Source of the DNA: a bacterium
GTDB lineage: Bacteria > Planctomycetota > SKW154 > DAOVDS01
Reading direction: 5' to 3'
DNA length: 38,305 bases
Assembly: GCA_030669415.1 (NCBI GenBank)
Contig: DAOVDS010000004.1
Span: forward strand, 1 to 38,305
In this document: positions 1-9,127 of the stretch, one piece after another
Layout: the number at the start of each line of letters is the position of its first letter
Position numbering within the stretch: position 1 is the stretch's first letter
Position numbers and translations under genes: made by a program
The notes under the pieces: generated by a model
The model's input: the letters and a program-made list of their open reading frames with translations, nothing else
What the model was told of the DNA's origin: nothing
The model's database searches: none

Positions 1-1871
1 ACGGGCTTGCCATCACGTTTCATTTTCCACTTTTGCGGGTCGAGTGCCATTTTCCAGGTTTCTTCTTCGCCCAATATTTTGCCCGTTATTGGATTGCGCT
101 CAATGCGGCAGACTCTCTGAGCCGGAATTGCGCCACAGAACAGGATAGCCGGTATCTCCTTCTTTATTGCCGATATGTGTTTCTTGAGTTGTCCGTAATA
201 GTGACCGCTCTTTCTAACAGCTTCAGAAATCTGTTTTGCATTGAGGTTTCTGTCCTTCACAAGTTCAAGCAGTTCAGGAGGAATATCATCGGGAGATTCA
301 AGACACGGTGACCACCTCCAGAAACCCCGGAATATGAAGTCTGTGTGTGTTTCTTTCAACAGTTTAATAGTCTCGTTGACGTTCCTGACACGGTCGGTGA
401 TATTCTCGTAAAGTGAAGCGACCTTTACCTGCGAAAGCTTTTCCAGCGCTTTCTTCCTGGAGGCGTTCTTGTCTTTTCCGAACTCTTCGATAAGTTTCTG
501 GAATTCATAAAAAGCGGGTGTTCTTTTCTCCTCGGCAAGAGCGTTTCTGATGTCTTTGAGATACCGCTTCGTGGTTGTTTTTTTCTTTCCCTCGAATTCC
601 CAAATCTCATCATGCCCCGGATATGTAAGAAAGTGGCTGGTAAACCAGGGCTCTATGCCCAGGAGGTTATTTTTTTGGGCGAAATAGGTCATCACTCTGA
701 GAAATCGCGCGTCCCACGAAGCCCTGTTCGGGTCATTAAAGCCCGGGCATAAGTCTTCCGGGTCGGGGGTCGCCTTGTTCCATTGAGTGGTAAGCCAGAA
801 TTCCTCTATCCAGCTCTCCTTCCCTTTTGAATGTATCAGCTTGATCTTCTCTTCAATCGCATTGCCTCCGGGACAATCCTCGCCGAGGCCCCAGGTGTTG
901 TATATGTCGAAACCTATGATGTCGAGTTCGGGTATCTCCACGAAGTAATCTATGCAGTCAAGCCTCTTGCGGTAGTTGATTGCTGTCACGCTTGTCTTCA
1001 CGTTCGGGTCAATGCTCTTCGCCAGCTTGCATGCTTTCCCGACCCATTCCTTCAGGTACTCCATCGCCTCCTTGCTCTCGCACTTCGGCTCGTGGGTTAT
1101 CACGTAGTAATCCGGATGCCACTTCCGGATTATATACTCAGTAGCGTCAAGAACCTTTTGGGGTTTCTTCTTGGCACTGTAAATGAAACTCCTGAACCAG
1201 ATTTTCAGTATCTTTTTCCTATCTCGGACTTCCTTGAAGACCTTGTCATATCTGTCAATAAGGGATTTATCGAGGTCTTCCGGGTTTCCTGTTATGCCTA
1301 CGGAAATTATGTCTGCTCCCGTCTCAATCAGCATCTCCAGAAATTTCATGTCATCATCCGAGTTGGTCTGCTCCCTCACTCCCACGCTGAGCGGCAGGTG
1401 AAAGCCGATGAAATGCATCGGCTTGTGTTCTTTGGGTTTCCACTCAACGAGCTTCTCATTCAGCCACTTGTCCATGTCGAGGTAGCGCTGCTTGTGTTCT
1501 GGAGAGAGACCGGCAGGCAGGGGTGGCGCAGGAGATTCCTTTTCACCATCCTTCTCCGACGGCTCTTCTTCCGGCTTCTTTTTGGACTGCTCAATCTTGT
1601 CAAGTAGAGCACTTGCCTCTTGCAGCAATTGTTCCACCTTTTCCCAGTCATTGTCGCGATACGCCCTTTGCAGCTTCGCGTAAACTGGCCTCAGTTCCGA
1701 GAGGTCGCAACCTTCGGAGCGCAGTTGCTTCGCCCTCTGCGTTAGTTGCCGCAACTGTTGCTTCAACTCACCTGCGTCCTGTCCGAGTAGGTCAGGCAAC
1801 ATCAAGACAGCAGATACAACCATAACCAGGCACAGGAGCGCCAACCAACAGTATCTGACCCCGCTGTACAT
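1..1871 (-). CDS. Secreted/anchored glycoside-hydrolase-like protein (TIM-barrel, clan GH-A-like), C-terminus truncated by window edge
   Basis: Reverse complement is open from ATG at 1871-1869 (GGAGG upstream) to the window edge: MYSGVRYCWLALLCLVMVVSAVLMLPDLLGQDAGELKQQLRQLT... FIGFHLPLSVGV... YYVITHEPKCES... DIIGFDIYNTWGLG... SWIEEFWLTT... No stop in ~623 codons. THEP and EEFW resemble acid/base and nucleophile Glu contexts. Missing from the ORF track because it has no stop in the window. Confidence 0.75.
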   Translation of the reverse strand, partial: MYSGVRYCWLALLCLVMVVSAVLMLPDLLGQDAGELKQQLRQLTQRAKQLRSEGCDLSELRPVYAKLQRAYRDNDWEKVEQLLQEASALLDKIEQSKKKPEEEPSEKDGEKESPAPPLPAGLSPEHKQRYLDMDKWLNEKLVEWKPKEHKPMHFIGFHLPLSVGVREQTNSDDDMKFLEMLIETGADIISVGITGNPEDLDKSLIDRYDKVFKEVRDRKKILKIWFRSFIYSAKKKPQKVLDATEYIIRKWHPDYYVITHEPKCESKEAMEYLKEWVGKACKLAKSIDPNVKTSVTAINYRKRLDCIDYFVEIPELDIIGFDIYNTWGLGEDCPGGNAIEEKIKLIHSKGKESWIEEFWLTTQWNKATPDPEDLCPGFNDPNRASWDARFLRVMTYFAQKNNLLGIEPWFTSHFLTYPGHDEIWEFEGKKKTTTKRYLKDIRNALAEEKRTPAFYEFQKLIEEFGKDKNASRKKALEKLSQVKVASLYENITDRVRNVNETIKLLKETHTDFIFRGFWRWSPCLESPDDIPPELLELVKDRNLNAKQISEAVRKSGHYYGQLKKHISAIKKEIPAILFCGAIPAQRVCRIERNPITGKILGEEETWKMALDPQKWKMKRDGKP

Positions 1872-2094
1872 TCAGCCTCCTTCCAACAGTGTTGCCGGGA
1901 TTGCACTCTCCTGCATGCATAAACGCATTCAGGTAATCCATGTTTCGGGCAAACCACATAATTGGTGAACAAAGCTCACTCCGGGACTCTCCGGATAACA
2001 CCATCTAATCCATCCGAATCTCCTTGCCTCTCCCCAGATTCCCGCTGAGACCAGACCTCATGCGGAAGTTCTGCGGAAAAAAGGGAAAAAAGGA

Positions 2095-2123
2095 TTGACG
2101 CTGTGCGGCCTCAGGATTAGAAT
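2095..2123 (+). promoter_or_regulatory. sigma70-like promoter (TTGACG-N17-TAGAAT)
   Basis: TTGACG 2095-2100, 17-nt spacer, TAGAAT 2118-2123, upstream of CDS at 2202. Confidence 0.5.
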
Positions 2124-2201
2124 TACTCGTCTTGGAAGGATGTCAGGCTCGGGGTATGGTTTCCGGTGCCCCGGGAATTCAGATTTCGAGGAGGAGACAG
2201 T

Positions 2202-3128
2202 ATGGCTCTGAAGAAGATTGCGCTTCTTCTTTTGGTTCCGGTAGTTGCGCTTGCGGCTTACGGCATTTCCGGCTGCGTCCACGGCGAGCATGATGATACG
2301 CCGCTGACTATCATGACAACTTCGCTTCCGCCGGGCATGTCGGGCAGCGCGTACAGTTATACGCTCGAGGCCATAGGCGGCAAGATTCCGTACACGTGGT
2401 CAATTGAGGCCGGAGGGGCTACTCTGCCGCCGGGGCTCTACCTCTCCGAGAGCGGCAACCTGTCCGGAACACCAACCACTGATGGGTCATATTCCTTTAC
2501 CATGGTGGTGACTGACTCGGACAAGGACGTGCGCATCGCCACCAAGAATCTGACGATTGTCATATATCCGCTGGGCGAAGTGACAATCACGAGTGCGACG
2601 GTAGGCCCTGTCTATGTCACCCAGGCACTCGAAAGTCAGCTTCAGGCTGTGGGCGGTGTGACGCCGTACCTGTGGAGCATAGTGCTGCCCGCCACTCAGC
2701 TCGCTCCAGGACTTTACCTCTCTGATTCAGGGAATATAACGGGTACTCCCACGAAGAAGGGGGTTTACACGGTTGAGGTACGAGTGGACGAGCAAGGAGC
2801 GACTTTCGACACAAGGAACATAACAACTACTGTGTACGACCCTCAGGAAGAGCTGTCTATAACAACCACAAGTCCGCTGCCCGACTGGGACCGGACGACT
2901 AGTTACAGCTTGACATTGGACTCTTCCGGAGGCGGAACAAGCCACGAATGGGACTTCGAGACTGGGTCAGCGCCGCGCCCAGGCGACCTTGCTCTTAGCC
3001 TCCAAGGTGACCTCACTGGAAGTGCTTACAGCCCCGTCAAGGGTGAATACTCGTTCTCCGTGCAGGTCACTGACGCCGCAGACCCGCCAGCCACCGTGAC
3101 AAAGATTTTCAAAATCACGGTGAAGTAA
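2202..3128 (+). CDS. Lipoprotein with three putative-Ig (He_PIG-like) repeats
   Basis: MALKKIALLLLVPVVALAAYGISGC lipobox; repeated LPPGLYLSESGNLSGTPT / LAPGLYLSDSGNITGTPT motifs; GAGGAG before ATG (track start 2166 is upstream of this). Confidence 0.8.
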   Translation: MALKKIALLLLVPVVALAAYGISGCVHGEHDDTPLTIMTTSLPPGMSGSAYSYTLEAIGGKIPYTWSIEAGGATLPPGLYLSESGNLSGTPTTDGSYSFTMVVTDSDKDVRIATKNLTIVIYPLGEVTITSATVGPVYVTQALESQLQAVGGVTPYLWSIVLPATQLAPGLYLSDSGNITGTPTKKGVYTVEVRVDEQGATFDTRNITTTVYDPQEELSITTTSPLPDWDRTTSYSLTLDSSGGGTSHEWDFETGSAPRPGDLALSLQGDLTGSAYSPVKGEYSFSVQVTDAADPPATVTKIFKITVK

Positions 3129-3152
3129 TCACGGCCAAGCCCGGATAATCCC

Positions 3153-3184
3153 GGACGGCATCAACCTGGTGCCGTCCTTTTTCT
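3153..3184 (+). terminator. Rho-independent terminator
   Basis: ggacggca...tgccgtcc 8-bp perfect stem followed by ctttttctt. Confidence 0.65.
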
Positions 3185-3214
3185 TGACAGCAAGAAGGGA
3201 TTCAAAGAAAATTC

Positions 3215-3243
3215 TTGCACGGGGCGGGTGACTGATTTACAAT
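3215..3243 (+). promoter_or_regulatory. sigma70-like promoter (TTGCAC-N17-TACAAT)
   Basis: Spacing 17 nt, upstream of lipoprotein CDS 3270. Confidence 0.5.
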
Positions 3244-3269
3244 CAGCCGAAATTACTGGAGGGTATGAC

Positions 3270-3857
3270 ATGTTAAAAAGAGCTTTCGTTATAATTGGCC
3301 TGCTGTCAATACTTGGCTGCTCTTCGCTTTCCATCGAGGCGCTGCCGGGGCCGATGGACCGGCTGGGAAACGAGAGGTACGGGTACCAGTTCCTGATTCC
3401 GGGCAAGTGGGATTTCAGCGTGAACTCCAACATAAGGCCTACGAAGCTGGAAATCCGGGCACCTAAGACGGATGCGGCGATTGTCGTTACGGTGATGGAA
3501 GGCGCCGGGGCACAGGATATGGATGACTTCGTCAAGGAGTTGAGCAGGTACAAGGGCACGGAGTCATTTACGCTTATCCGCATGTGGCGCACGGATTTTG
3601 ACGACAACACGGGCTACGTCGTGAACTTCACGTGGAAGGGCGTAGTGCTCCTGGGCAAGAAGAAGTATGGCAAGCGGGGCCTGGAGTACCAGGCGACCGC
3701 CGCCATGGTGGAGCGCGACCCGAGCCCGATACTGCTCGTGTGCTTCGCGCCGAAGAAGCAGTTCAAGAAGCTCAACGACGAGTTCTTCACGCACGTGCGG
3801 CATTCGCTCAAGGTGAAGCCGGTCGAGATTACTGTCCGCAAGGTCAGCGAGGATTAG
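3270..3857 (+). CDS. Small lipoprotein (PsbP/DUF1795-like fold possible)
   Basis: MLKRAFVIIGLLSILGCSS lipobox; ggaggg upstream of ATG. Confidence 0.7.
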   Translation: MLKRAFVIIGLLSILGCSSLSIEALPGPMDRLGNERYGYQFLIPGKWDFSVNSNIRPTKLEIRAPKTDAAIVVTVMEGAGAQDMDDFVKELSRYKGTESFTLIRMWRTDFDDNTGYVVNFTWKGVVLLGKKKYGKRGLEYQATAAMVERDPSPILLVCFAPKKQFKKLNDEFFTHVRHSLKVKPVEITVRKVSED

Positions 3858-3858
3858 C

Positions 3859-3989
3859 GCTACTTTGTCATCTTTTCCCTCTCCCCTGGGGGGAGAGGGT
3901 TAGGGTGAGGGGGAATTATACTTATCACCCTCCCCTCAATCCCCTCCCCTCAAGGGAGGGGAAGTTAAGGATGGAGTTGACAAAGTAGC
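3859..3989. repeat. Nested palindromic intergenic element with 12-bp terminal inverted repeats
   Basis: gctactttgtca (3859-3870) versus tgacaaagtagc (3978-3989), enclosing ccctctcccctggggggagaggg and cccctcccctcaagggagggg hairpins; between convergent genes. Confidence 0.65.
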
Positions 3990-4004
3990 ATTAGGGACAG
4001 GGCG

Positions 4005-4382
4005 CTACTTCCCGACGGGCATTACCCTGACCATGTCACTGAGAATCCTGCTCAGCTTTTTCATCAGCGGCTTGTGCGAGAGCACCTCCCCGGGCGGCGC
4101 CACGCGGTGGCTGAACTCGTCATCGAGCTGATTGAGGATATCCATTGCCTCAACAGCGAGGTCGTAGGCGTTCTTGAGCTTCGAGTCACGCTCCTGCCCC
4201 GGTTCAAGCTCCATTGACTCGTAGAAGAGCTTCTCGACCTTGTCCGTCAGGGCGCGCGCCTTGCTGAGTCGAAAGGCGTAGGTTTTCTCTGGAGGGTCAA
4301 CAATTTCATCGGAGCAGCCACAAATACCCAGCACAACCGCGAGCACAGCAGCGACCAGCACTGGGATTGATTTTGCGTTCAT
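4005..4382 (-). CDS. Small lipoprotein, unknown function
   Basis: MNAKSIPVLVAAVLAVVLGICGCSDE lipobox; ORF 4005-4433 with start trimmed to MNAK. Confidence 0.65.
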   Translation of the reverse strand: MNAKSIPVLVAAVLAVVLGICGCSDEIVDPPEKTYAFRLSKARALTDKVEKLFYESMELEPGQERDSKLKNAYDLAVEAMDILNQLDDEFSHRVAPPGEVLSHKPLMKKLSRILSDMVRVMPVGK

Positions 4383-4487
4383 AGTTACCCCCGCCGTAAG
4401 CTTCCTACATTGAATAATACCACGCGGGGACACGGGAGTGCAAACTGGAAGAAGGCAGAAGGTCGATGACGAGTAGTGCGCCGCCGT

Positions 4488-4937
4488 TTATGCGCTGACC
4501 TGCGTGCCGGACTGGGCGCCGAGTGCCTCTCTGAGCTGCTGGCGGCTGATTTGTCCTATGGCAATCAGGAGCTCGCCCAGGCGCGGGTTAATGCCTGTTT
4601 TGCGAAGAAGCTGCTGGCGCCTGAGCGCCTTTGTCAGGGTCGGGTTGTCGATGAAGCCGCGTTCCACCAGGATTTCTCCGAGCAGCTTCCTTCTCTCCCT
4701 CTTGTCCGCGGGCAGGACGGTCGTCTCGCCGGTCTTGCCCTGGAGGGAGAGGACTTCACGGACCTGGCTTTCCGTCATATATCCGCGCGCCAGTATAATG
4801 GAGCCGAGCCGGCGCCGGACGTTTGCGGTCTCCTGCTGGATATCAAGACACTGCTGGAGCTGCTCGCTGGTAATCATGCCCATACTCAGCGCGATGACCC
4901 CAAACATCTTGGCATTGGTAAGGCCCTTGTACTTCAA
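4488..4937 (-). CDS. Stand-alone MshEN/GspE-N-like repeat protein
   Basis: Repeats such as FGVIALSMGMITSEQLQQCLDIQ..LGSIILARGYMTESQVREVL and LGEILVERGFIDNPTLTKAL; TTG start with GGGAGG upstream. Confidence 0.7.
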   Translation of the reverse strand: MKYKGLTNAKMFGVIALSMGMITSEQLQQCLDIQQETANVRRRLGSIILARGYMTESQVREVLSLQGKTGETTVLPADKRERRKLLGEILVERGFIDNPTLTKALRRQQLLRKTGINPRLGELLIAIGQISRQQLREALGAQSGTQVSA

Positions 4938-5045
4938 CTCGACCTCCCGGCAAAAAATAGGAGTATTGATGCCCTGATGCTATTGGCCGACGCCCTGCAA
5001 GTCAAGAAGAAATGAAAAAATTTGCGCACTTTTCGTCAAGGCGAA

Positions 5046-5122
5046 ACTGTCGCGTGTGTAAGAAGCCCCGCAGCTTTGCGGCGGGGTTCGAGTCAACCCC
5101 GGGTCATAGACCCGGGGCTTCT
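5046..5122. repeat. Two adjacent GC-rich hairpins (aagccccgc...gcggggtt / aaccccggg...cccggggctt)
   Basis: Direct reading of inverted arms. Confidence 0.6.
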
Positions 5123-5234
5123 GATTTCAAGGCCCTTGAGACCCGGCGTATTTCAGATTTGCCTTGCATGGCGGATGATTGTCTGTAGGATAGGGCGTTC
5201 TCAGCGCCGCGTCTGGTGAGGCAAGGTAAGAGCA

Positions 5235-5672
5235 ATGCGAACACTCGGAATCGACTACGGCGACAAGCGTACAGGGCTTTCGATAAGCGACCCGCTCGGT
5301 ATCACGGCGCAGCCGCTGCCGACAATCAAGGCACCGGCAGGCAAGGGACTCGTTGAGAGAATAACCGAGGTCGTATCTGAGAAGGATGTCTGTGAGGTCG
5401 TTGTCGGCCTGCCGCGCAACATGGATGGCACGCTTGGCGGGTCGGGCCGGAAGGTAATGGCGTTTGTGGAGAGGCTCAGGGAGGTGCTGGGCTGCGAGGT
5501 GCTGGTCGAGGATGAGCGGCTGACCACAATGATGGCTGACAAGGCGCTCGCGGCGCTGGGCGAGAGCCCGAGGGTGCGCAAAAAGAAGCTGGACAGGGTT
5601 GCGGCGCAACTCATCCTGCAGAGCCACCTTGACAGGAAGCGCACATGCGAGGGCTCGCAGCAAGATAGTTGA
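5235..5672 (+). CDS. ruvX: Putative pre-16S rRNA nuclease / Holliday junction resolvase YqgF family
   Basis: [28 protein letters not shown]...[14 protein letters not shown]...DERLTT family motifs. Confidence 0.93.
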   Translation: MRTLGIDYGDKRTGLSISDPLGITAQPLPTIKAPAGKGLVERITEVVSEKDVCEVVVGLPRNMDGTLGGSGRKVMAFVERLREVLGCEVLVEDERLTTMMADKALAALGESPRVRKKKLDRVAAQLILQSHLDRKRTCEGSQQDS

Positions 5673-5692
5673 GAAAAAAGTGGCCCTCACTA

Positions 5693-5720
5693 TTGCAATT
5701 GGCGAATTTGCAGGTACAAT
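5693..5720 (+). promoter_or_regulatory. sigma70-like promoter (TTGCAA-N16-TACAAT) for rpsO
   Basis: Located between ruvX and rpsO. Confidence 0.4.
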
Positions 5721-5778
5721 TCAGTCAGTGCAGATGGCAGATGCGTGGAAGAGTTCGCGGCTGGGAGAAGTTACAACC

Positions 5779-6045
5779 ATGAGCAGCGTGCAGAAGAAAG
5801 AGGAGATTATCGAGCAGTTCAAGCTGCACGATGGAGACACGGGAAGTCCCGAGGTGCAAGTGGCGTTGTTGACGAAGCGAATCAACCAGATTACCGGCCA
5901 CCTCCAGACCCACAAGAAGGACCACGCTTCGCGCAGAGGGCTCCTGGTGCTGGTAAACAGGCGAAACACTTTGTTGAAGTACTTGACCAAGAAAGACCCC
6001 AAGCGGTACCAGTCTGTTATTGGGCGGCTCGGACTTCGTAGGTAA
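5779..6045 (+). CDS. rpsO: 30S ribosomal protein S15
   Basis: [69 protein letters not shown]; start trimmed from the track ORF at 5599. Confidence 0.97.
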   Translation: MSSVQKKEEIIEQFKLHDGDTGSPEVQVALLTKRINQITGHLQTHKKDHASRRGLLVLVNRRNTLLKYLTKKDPKRYQSVIGRLGLRR

Positions 6046-6129
6046 CTTGATGGACCTGCCTGTCAGTGACCCTTGTAAGCAAAGACACCGCTTAGGAACC
6101 GTTATGCATGTTTTTTAGGGAGTATTGTA

Positions 6130-8364
6130 TTGCATCAGAAAGTTGAGAGAGAATTCGCCGGCAGAACCCTGACTATGGAGACCGGGCATCTGGCAAGGCA
6201 GGCAAGTGGTACTGTTACGGTGCGCTTTGGAGACACTGTGGTCATGGCCGCCGCGGTCTATGGGCCGCCGAGGAGGGGCCTTGGGTTTTTCCCCCTGACG
6301 ATTGAGTACAGGGAAAAGACCTATGCCGCGGGCAAGTTTCCCGGCGGGTTCTTCAAGCGTGAGGGGAGGCCCACCACGAAGGAGACACTGACCAGCCGGC
6401 TGATAGACAGGCCGCTTAGGCCAATGTTCCCCGAGGGCCTTGTCAACGAGGTGATGGTCACCGCAATCGTCCTGAGTGCGGACGAAGAGAATGAGCCGGA
6501 TGTTCTCGCCGTCACAGCGGCCTCGGCCGCGCTGATAGTCGCCGGTGGCCCGTTTGACAAGCCGCTTGGCGCAGTCCGCGTCGGGAAGATAGGCACGGAG
6601 TTCGTCGTCAATCCCACCCATACACAGTCGAAGATATCGGAGCTCGACCTCGTGGTCGTCGGGACTCGCGACGATATCGTCATGGTGGAGGCGAGTGCAA
6701 ACGAGGCGCCTGACAGTGTCGTTCTCGAAGCGATACCCTTCGGACACCGCGCCCTGATAGGCCTTATCGAGATGCAGGAAGACCTTGCCCGCAAGGAGCC
6801 GGCCGGCGGCGAGGAGTTCGAGTACAACCTGCCGGAAGCAGAGCTTGTCGAGAAAGTGCGCAACGAGCACTACGAGCAGATAAAGGAAGCGAGCAAGGGC
6901 GCCAAGAGCGACCGCAAGTCCCAGCTCACACAGGTGCGCCAGGAGGTTGAGAAGAAGTTCAACCCGGAAGAAGACCCGGAGCTGAAATCGAACATATCCG
7001 AGGCCTTCACCGTCGTGGAGCGCGAGGCGGTAAGGGAGATCATATTCTCGGGCACGCGCATTGACGGACGCGCCCACGACAAAGTGCGAGAGATAAGCGT
7101 GCAGGTCGGGTTCCTGCCGCGAACGCATGGCAGCGCCGTGTTCACACGCGGTGAGACCCAGGCTCTGAGCGTCGTGACGCTCGGGACTGTCGGCGATGCG
7201 CAGCGCGTGGAGGGGTTGATACCGGAGTTCCACCAGAAGTTCATGCTGCACTACAACTTCCCATCTTTCTGCGTAGGCGAGGTATGGTTTCCACGTGGCC
7301 CTAAGCGCCGCGAGATAGGCCACGGCGCACTCGCCGAGCGCGCCATTTTCCCCCTGCTGCCGCTGCCGGAGAAGTTCCCCTACACGATACGGATTGTCAC
7401 TGACATGATGGAGTCGGACGGCTCCTCCTCAATGGCGACTGTCTGTGGGGGCACGCTCTCCCTCATGGATGCCGGCGTGCCGATACGCCAGCCCGTTGCA
7501 GGCATAGCGATGGGCCTGTGCATCGGCGACGGCGAGTTCAAGGTTCTCTCCGACATATCCGGGGCCGAGGACCATTACGGTGACATGGATTTCAAGGTCA
7601 CGGGCACGCAGAACGGCATTACCGCCCTGCAGATGGACATCAAGGTACAGGGCATTGGAGAGCAGGTTATCGAGGCCGCGCTGCGCCAGGGGCGCGAGGG
7701 GCTCAATCACATACTGAGAGAGATGCTGACAAAGAGCGGTCTGGCACAGCCGCGTGCAGAGCTTTCGCCCTACGCGCCGAAGCTTGTGCAGGTAATGATA
7801 GACCCCGACAAGATAGGGCTGCTTATCGGCCCTCAGGGCAAGACGGTCAAGGGCATCCAGGAAAGGACAGAGACCACCATAGAGATAGAGGAAGATGGCA
7901 GGGTAACTATTTCCGGCTCAACCACCGAGAGCATAATGGCGGCGAAGGAAGAGGTCGAATCCTTGACCCAGGAAGCCGAGATAGACAAGGTTTACAACGG
8001 GACGGTCGTTTCCATCCGCGACTTCGGGGCGTTTGTCGAGATATTCAGGGGCAAGGAGGGACTCCTGCACATCTCGGAGCTCTCCGACGACTACGTCGGC
8101 TCAGTCTCCGACGTGGTGAAGGTAGGCGACGACATCGCCGTGAAAGTGATTTCCATTGACGACCAGAACCGCATCCGCCTCAGCCACAAGGCAACCAAGC
8201 CGGGATATGACCCCAGCCAGTCCGAGCGCTCCGACAGGCCCGACCGCGGAAGAGGGGGCAGGCGAGGCGGTTCCGACCGGAGGTCCGGACGTGACTCAGG
8301 CGGCCCCGACAGCAGCAGGCGCCGCAACGACCGCGGACGGGGAAGCGGACCCCCGCGCGATTGA
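6130..8364 (+). CDS. pnp: Polyribonucleotide nucleotidyltransferase (PNPase)
   Basis: Full PNPase with two RNase PH domains, KH (IGLLIGPQGKTVKGIQE) and S1 (GTVVSIRDFGAFVEI); TTG start; directly after rpsO. Confidence 0.97.
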   Translation: MHQKVEREFAGRTLTMETGHLARQASGTVTVRFGDTVVMAAAVYGPPRRGLGFFPLTIEYREKTYAAGKFPGGFFKREGRPTTKETLTSRLIDRPLRPMFPEGLVNEVMVTAIVLSADEENEPDVLAVTAASAALIVAGGPFDKPLGAVRVGKIGTEFVVNPTHTQSKISELDLVVVGTRDDIVMVEASANEAPDSVVLEAIPFGHRALIGLIEMQEDLARKEPAGGEEFEYNLPEAELVEKVRNEHYEQIKEASKGAKSDRKSQLTQVRQEVEKKFNPEEDPELKSNISEAFTVVEREAVREIIFSGTRIDGRAHDKVREISVQVGFLPRTHGSAVFTRGETQALSVVTLGTVGDAQRVEGLIPEFHQKFMLHYNFPSFCVGEVWFPRGPKRREIGHGALAERAIFPLLPLPEKFPYTIRIVTDMMESDGSSSMATVCGGTLSLMDAGVPIRQPVAGIAMGLCIGDGEFKVLSDISGAEDHYGDMDFKVTGTQNGITALQMDIKVQGIGEQVIEAALRQGREGLNHILREMLTKSGLAQPRAELSPYAPKLVQVMIDPDKIGLLIGPQGKTVKGIQERTETTIEIEEDGRVTISGSTTESIMAAKEEVESLTQEAEIDKVYNGTVVSIRDFGAFVEIFRGKEGLLHISELSDDYVGSVSDVVKVGDDIAVKVISIDDQNRIRLSHKATKPGYDPSQSERSDRPDRGRGGRRGGSDRRSGRDSGGPDSSRRRNDRGRGSGPPRD

Positions 8365-8561
8365 CAGCATCCAAGAGCAGCCCTCTTGGGCAGGTTTGAT
8401 AACAGGGGTGACCAAGGTGCCGGACTCGGAGGACCGGTTTCTTCGAGTGCACATGAGGAAGCGTACGACTGGGTTTTGTTCCCGGGCATGCGGGATTATA
8501 CCAATCCCTGACCGGGAAAGAGGAGAAGTTGGCACTGTTGAGTGAAGAAGGGGTTTGAAGC

Positions 8562-8768
8562 ATGGAGACGGGTCGCGTGAAGTGGTTCGACAGCAAGAAG
8601 GGATACGGGTTTATCGAAAGCGACGGCGGCGAAGACATCTTCGTCCACTATTCGAATATCGCCTCTGACGGCTACAAGACTCTCGAAAAAGGCGATGTCG
8701 TGGAGTACGAGGTCACGGAGGGCCAGAAAGGGCTCCAGGCACAGAACGTCAAGAGGACACCAGAATAG
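8562..8768 (+). CDS. csp: Cold-shock protein
   Basis: METGRVKWFDSKKGYGFIESDGGEDIFVHYSNI CSD signature. Confidence 0.95.
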   Translation: METGRVKWFDSKKGYGFIESDGGEDIFVHYSNIASDGYKTLEKGDVVEYEVTEGQKGLQAQNVKRTPE

Positions 8769-8893
8769 CAAACAGAAGAAACAGGAAGTTCCTCGATTTC
8801 TCCGCCGAGGAATCGTGTGAGAAGCAGACCGTCGCCGACGGAGTTGCCGTCAGGCCGTTCTACCTGCACTCCACGTGCCTTGCCATACTCGAG

Positions 8894-9127
8894 ATGGAGC
8901 CGGGCAGCGTATTGCCCGAGCACAAGCACATCCACGAGCAGATTTCGTACATCGTATCGGGCGAAGTGCAGGTCACGGTCGATTACGAGAACAGGACCGT
9001 GCGCGCGGGCGAGCTCTTCGCGGTCAAGAGCAACACGCTGCATTCTTATCGCGCCCTGGGCAACCCGGTGCGTATGATAATAGCCTCGTCCCCCCTGCTG
9101 CGTGATTATGTTTTCAATGAAGAGTAG
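8894..9127 (+). CDS. Cupin-domain protein (frame stays open and homology-like upstream to about 8768, without ATG/GTG/TTG)
   Basis: MEPGSVLPEHKHIHEQISYIVSGEVQVTVDYENRTVRAGELFAVKSNTLHSYRALG cupin motif. Confidence 0.75.
   Translation: MEPGSVLPEHKHIHEQISYIVSGEVQVTVDYENRTVRAGELFAVKSNTLHSYRALGNPVRMIIASSPLLRDYVFNEE

Noticed and set aside
831-1607. 258-aa plus-strand ORF
   Set aside because: Antisense to the continuous minus-strand glycosidase-like frame; no recognisable domain or RBS.
3632-3988. 118-aa ORF including NYTYHPPLNPLPSREGK
   Set aside because: Out of frame with the lipoprotein gene and ends in the palindromic element; a typical repeat-derived artefact.
6115-7323. 402-aa minus-strand ORF antisense to pnp
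   Set aside because: Mirror frame of a well-conserved gene in GC-rich DNA; composition typical of antisense artefacts.
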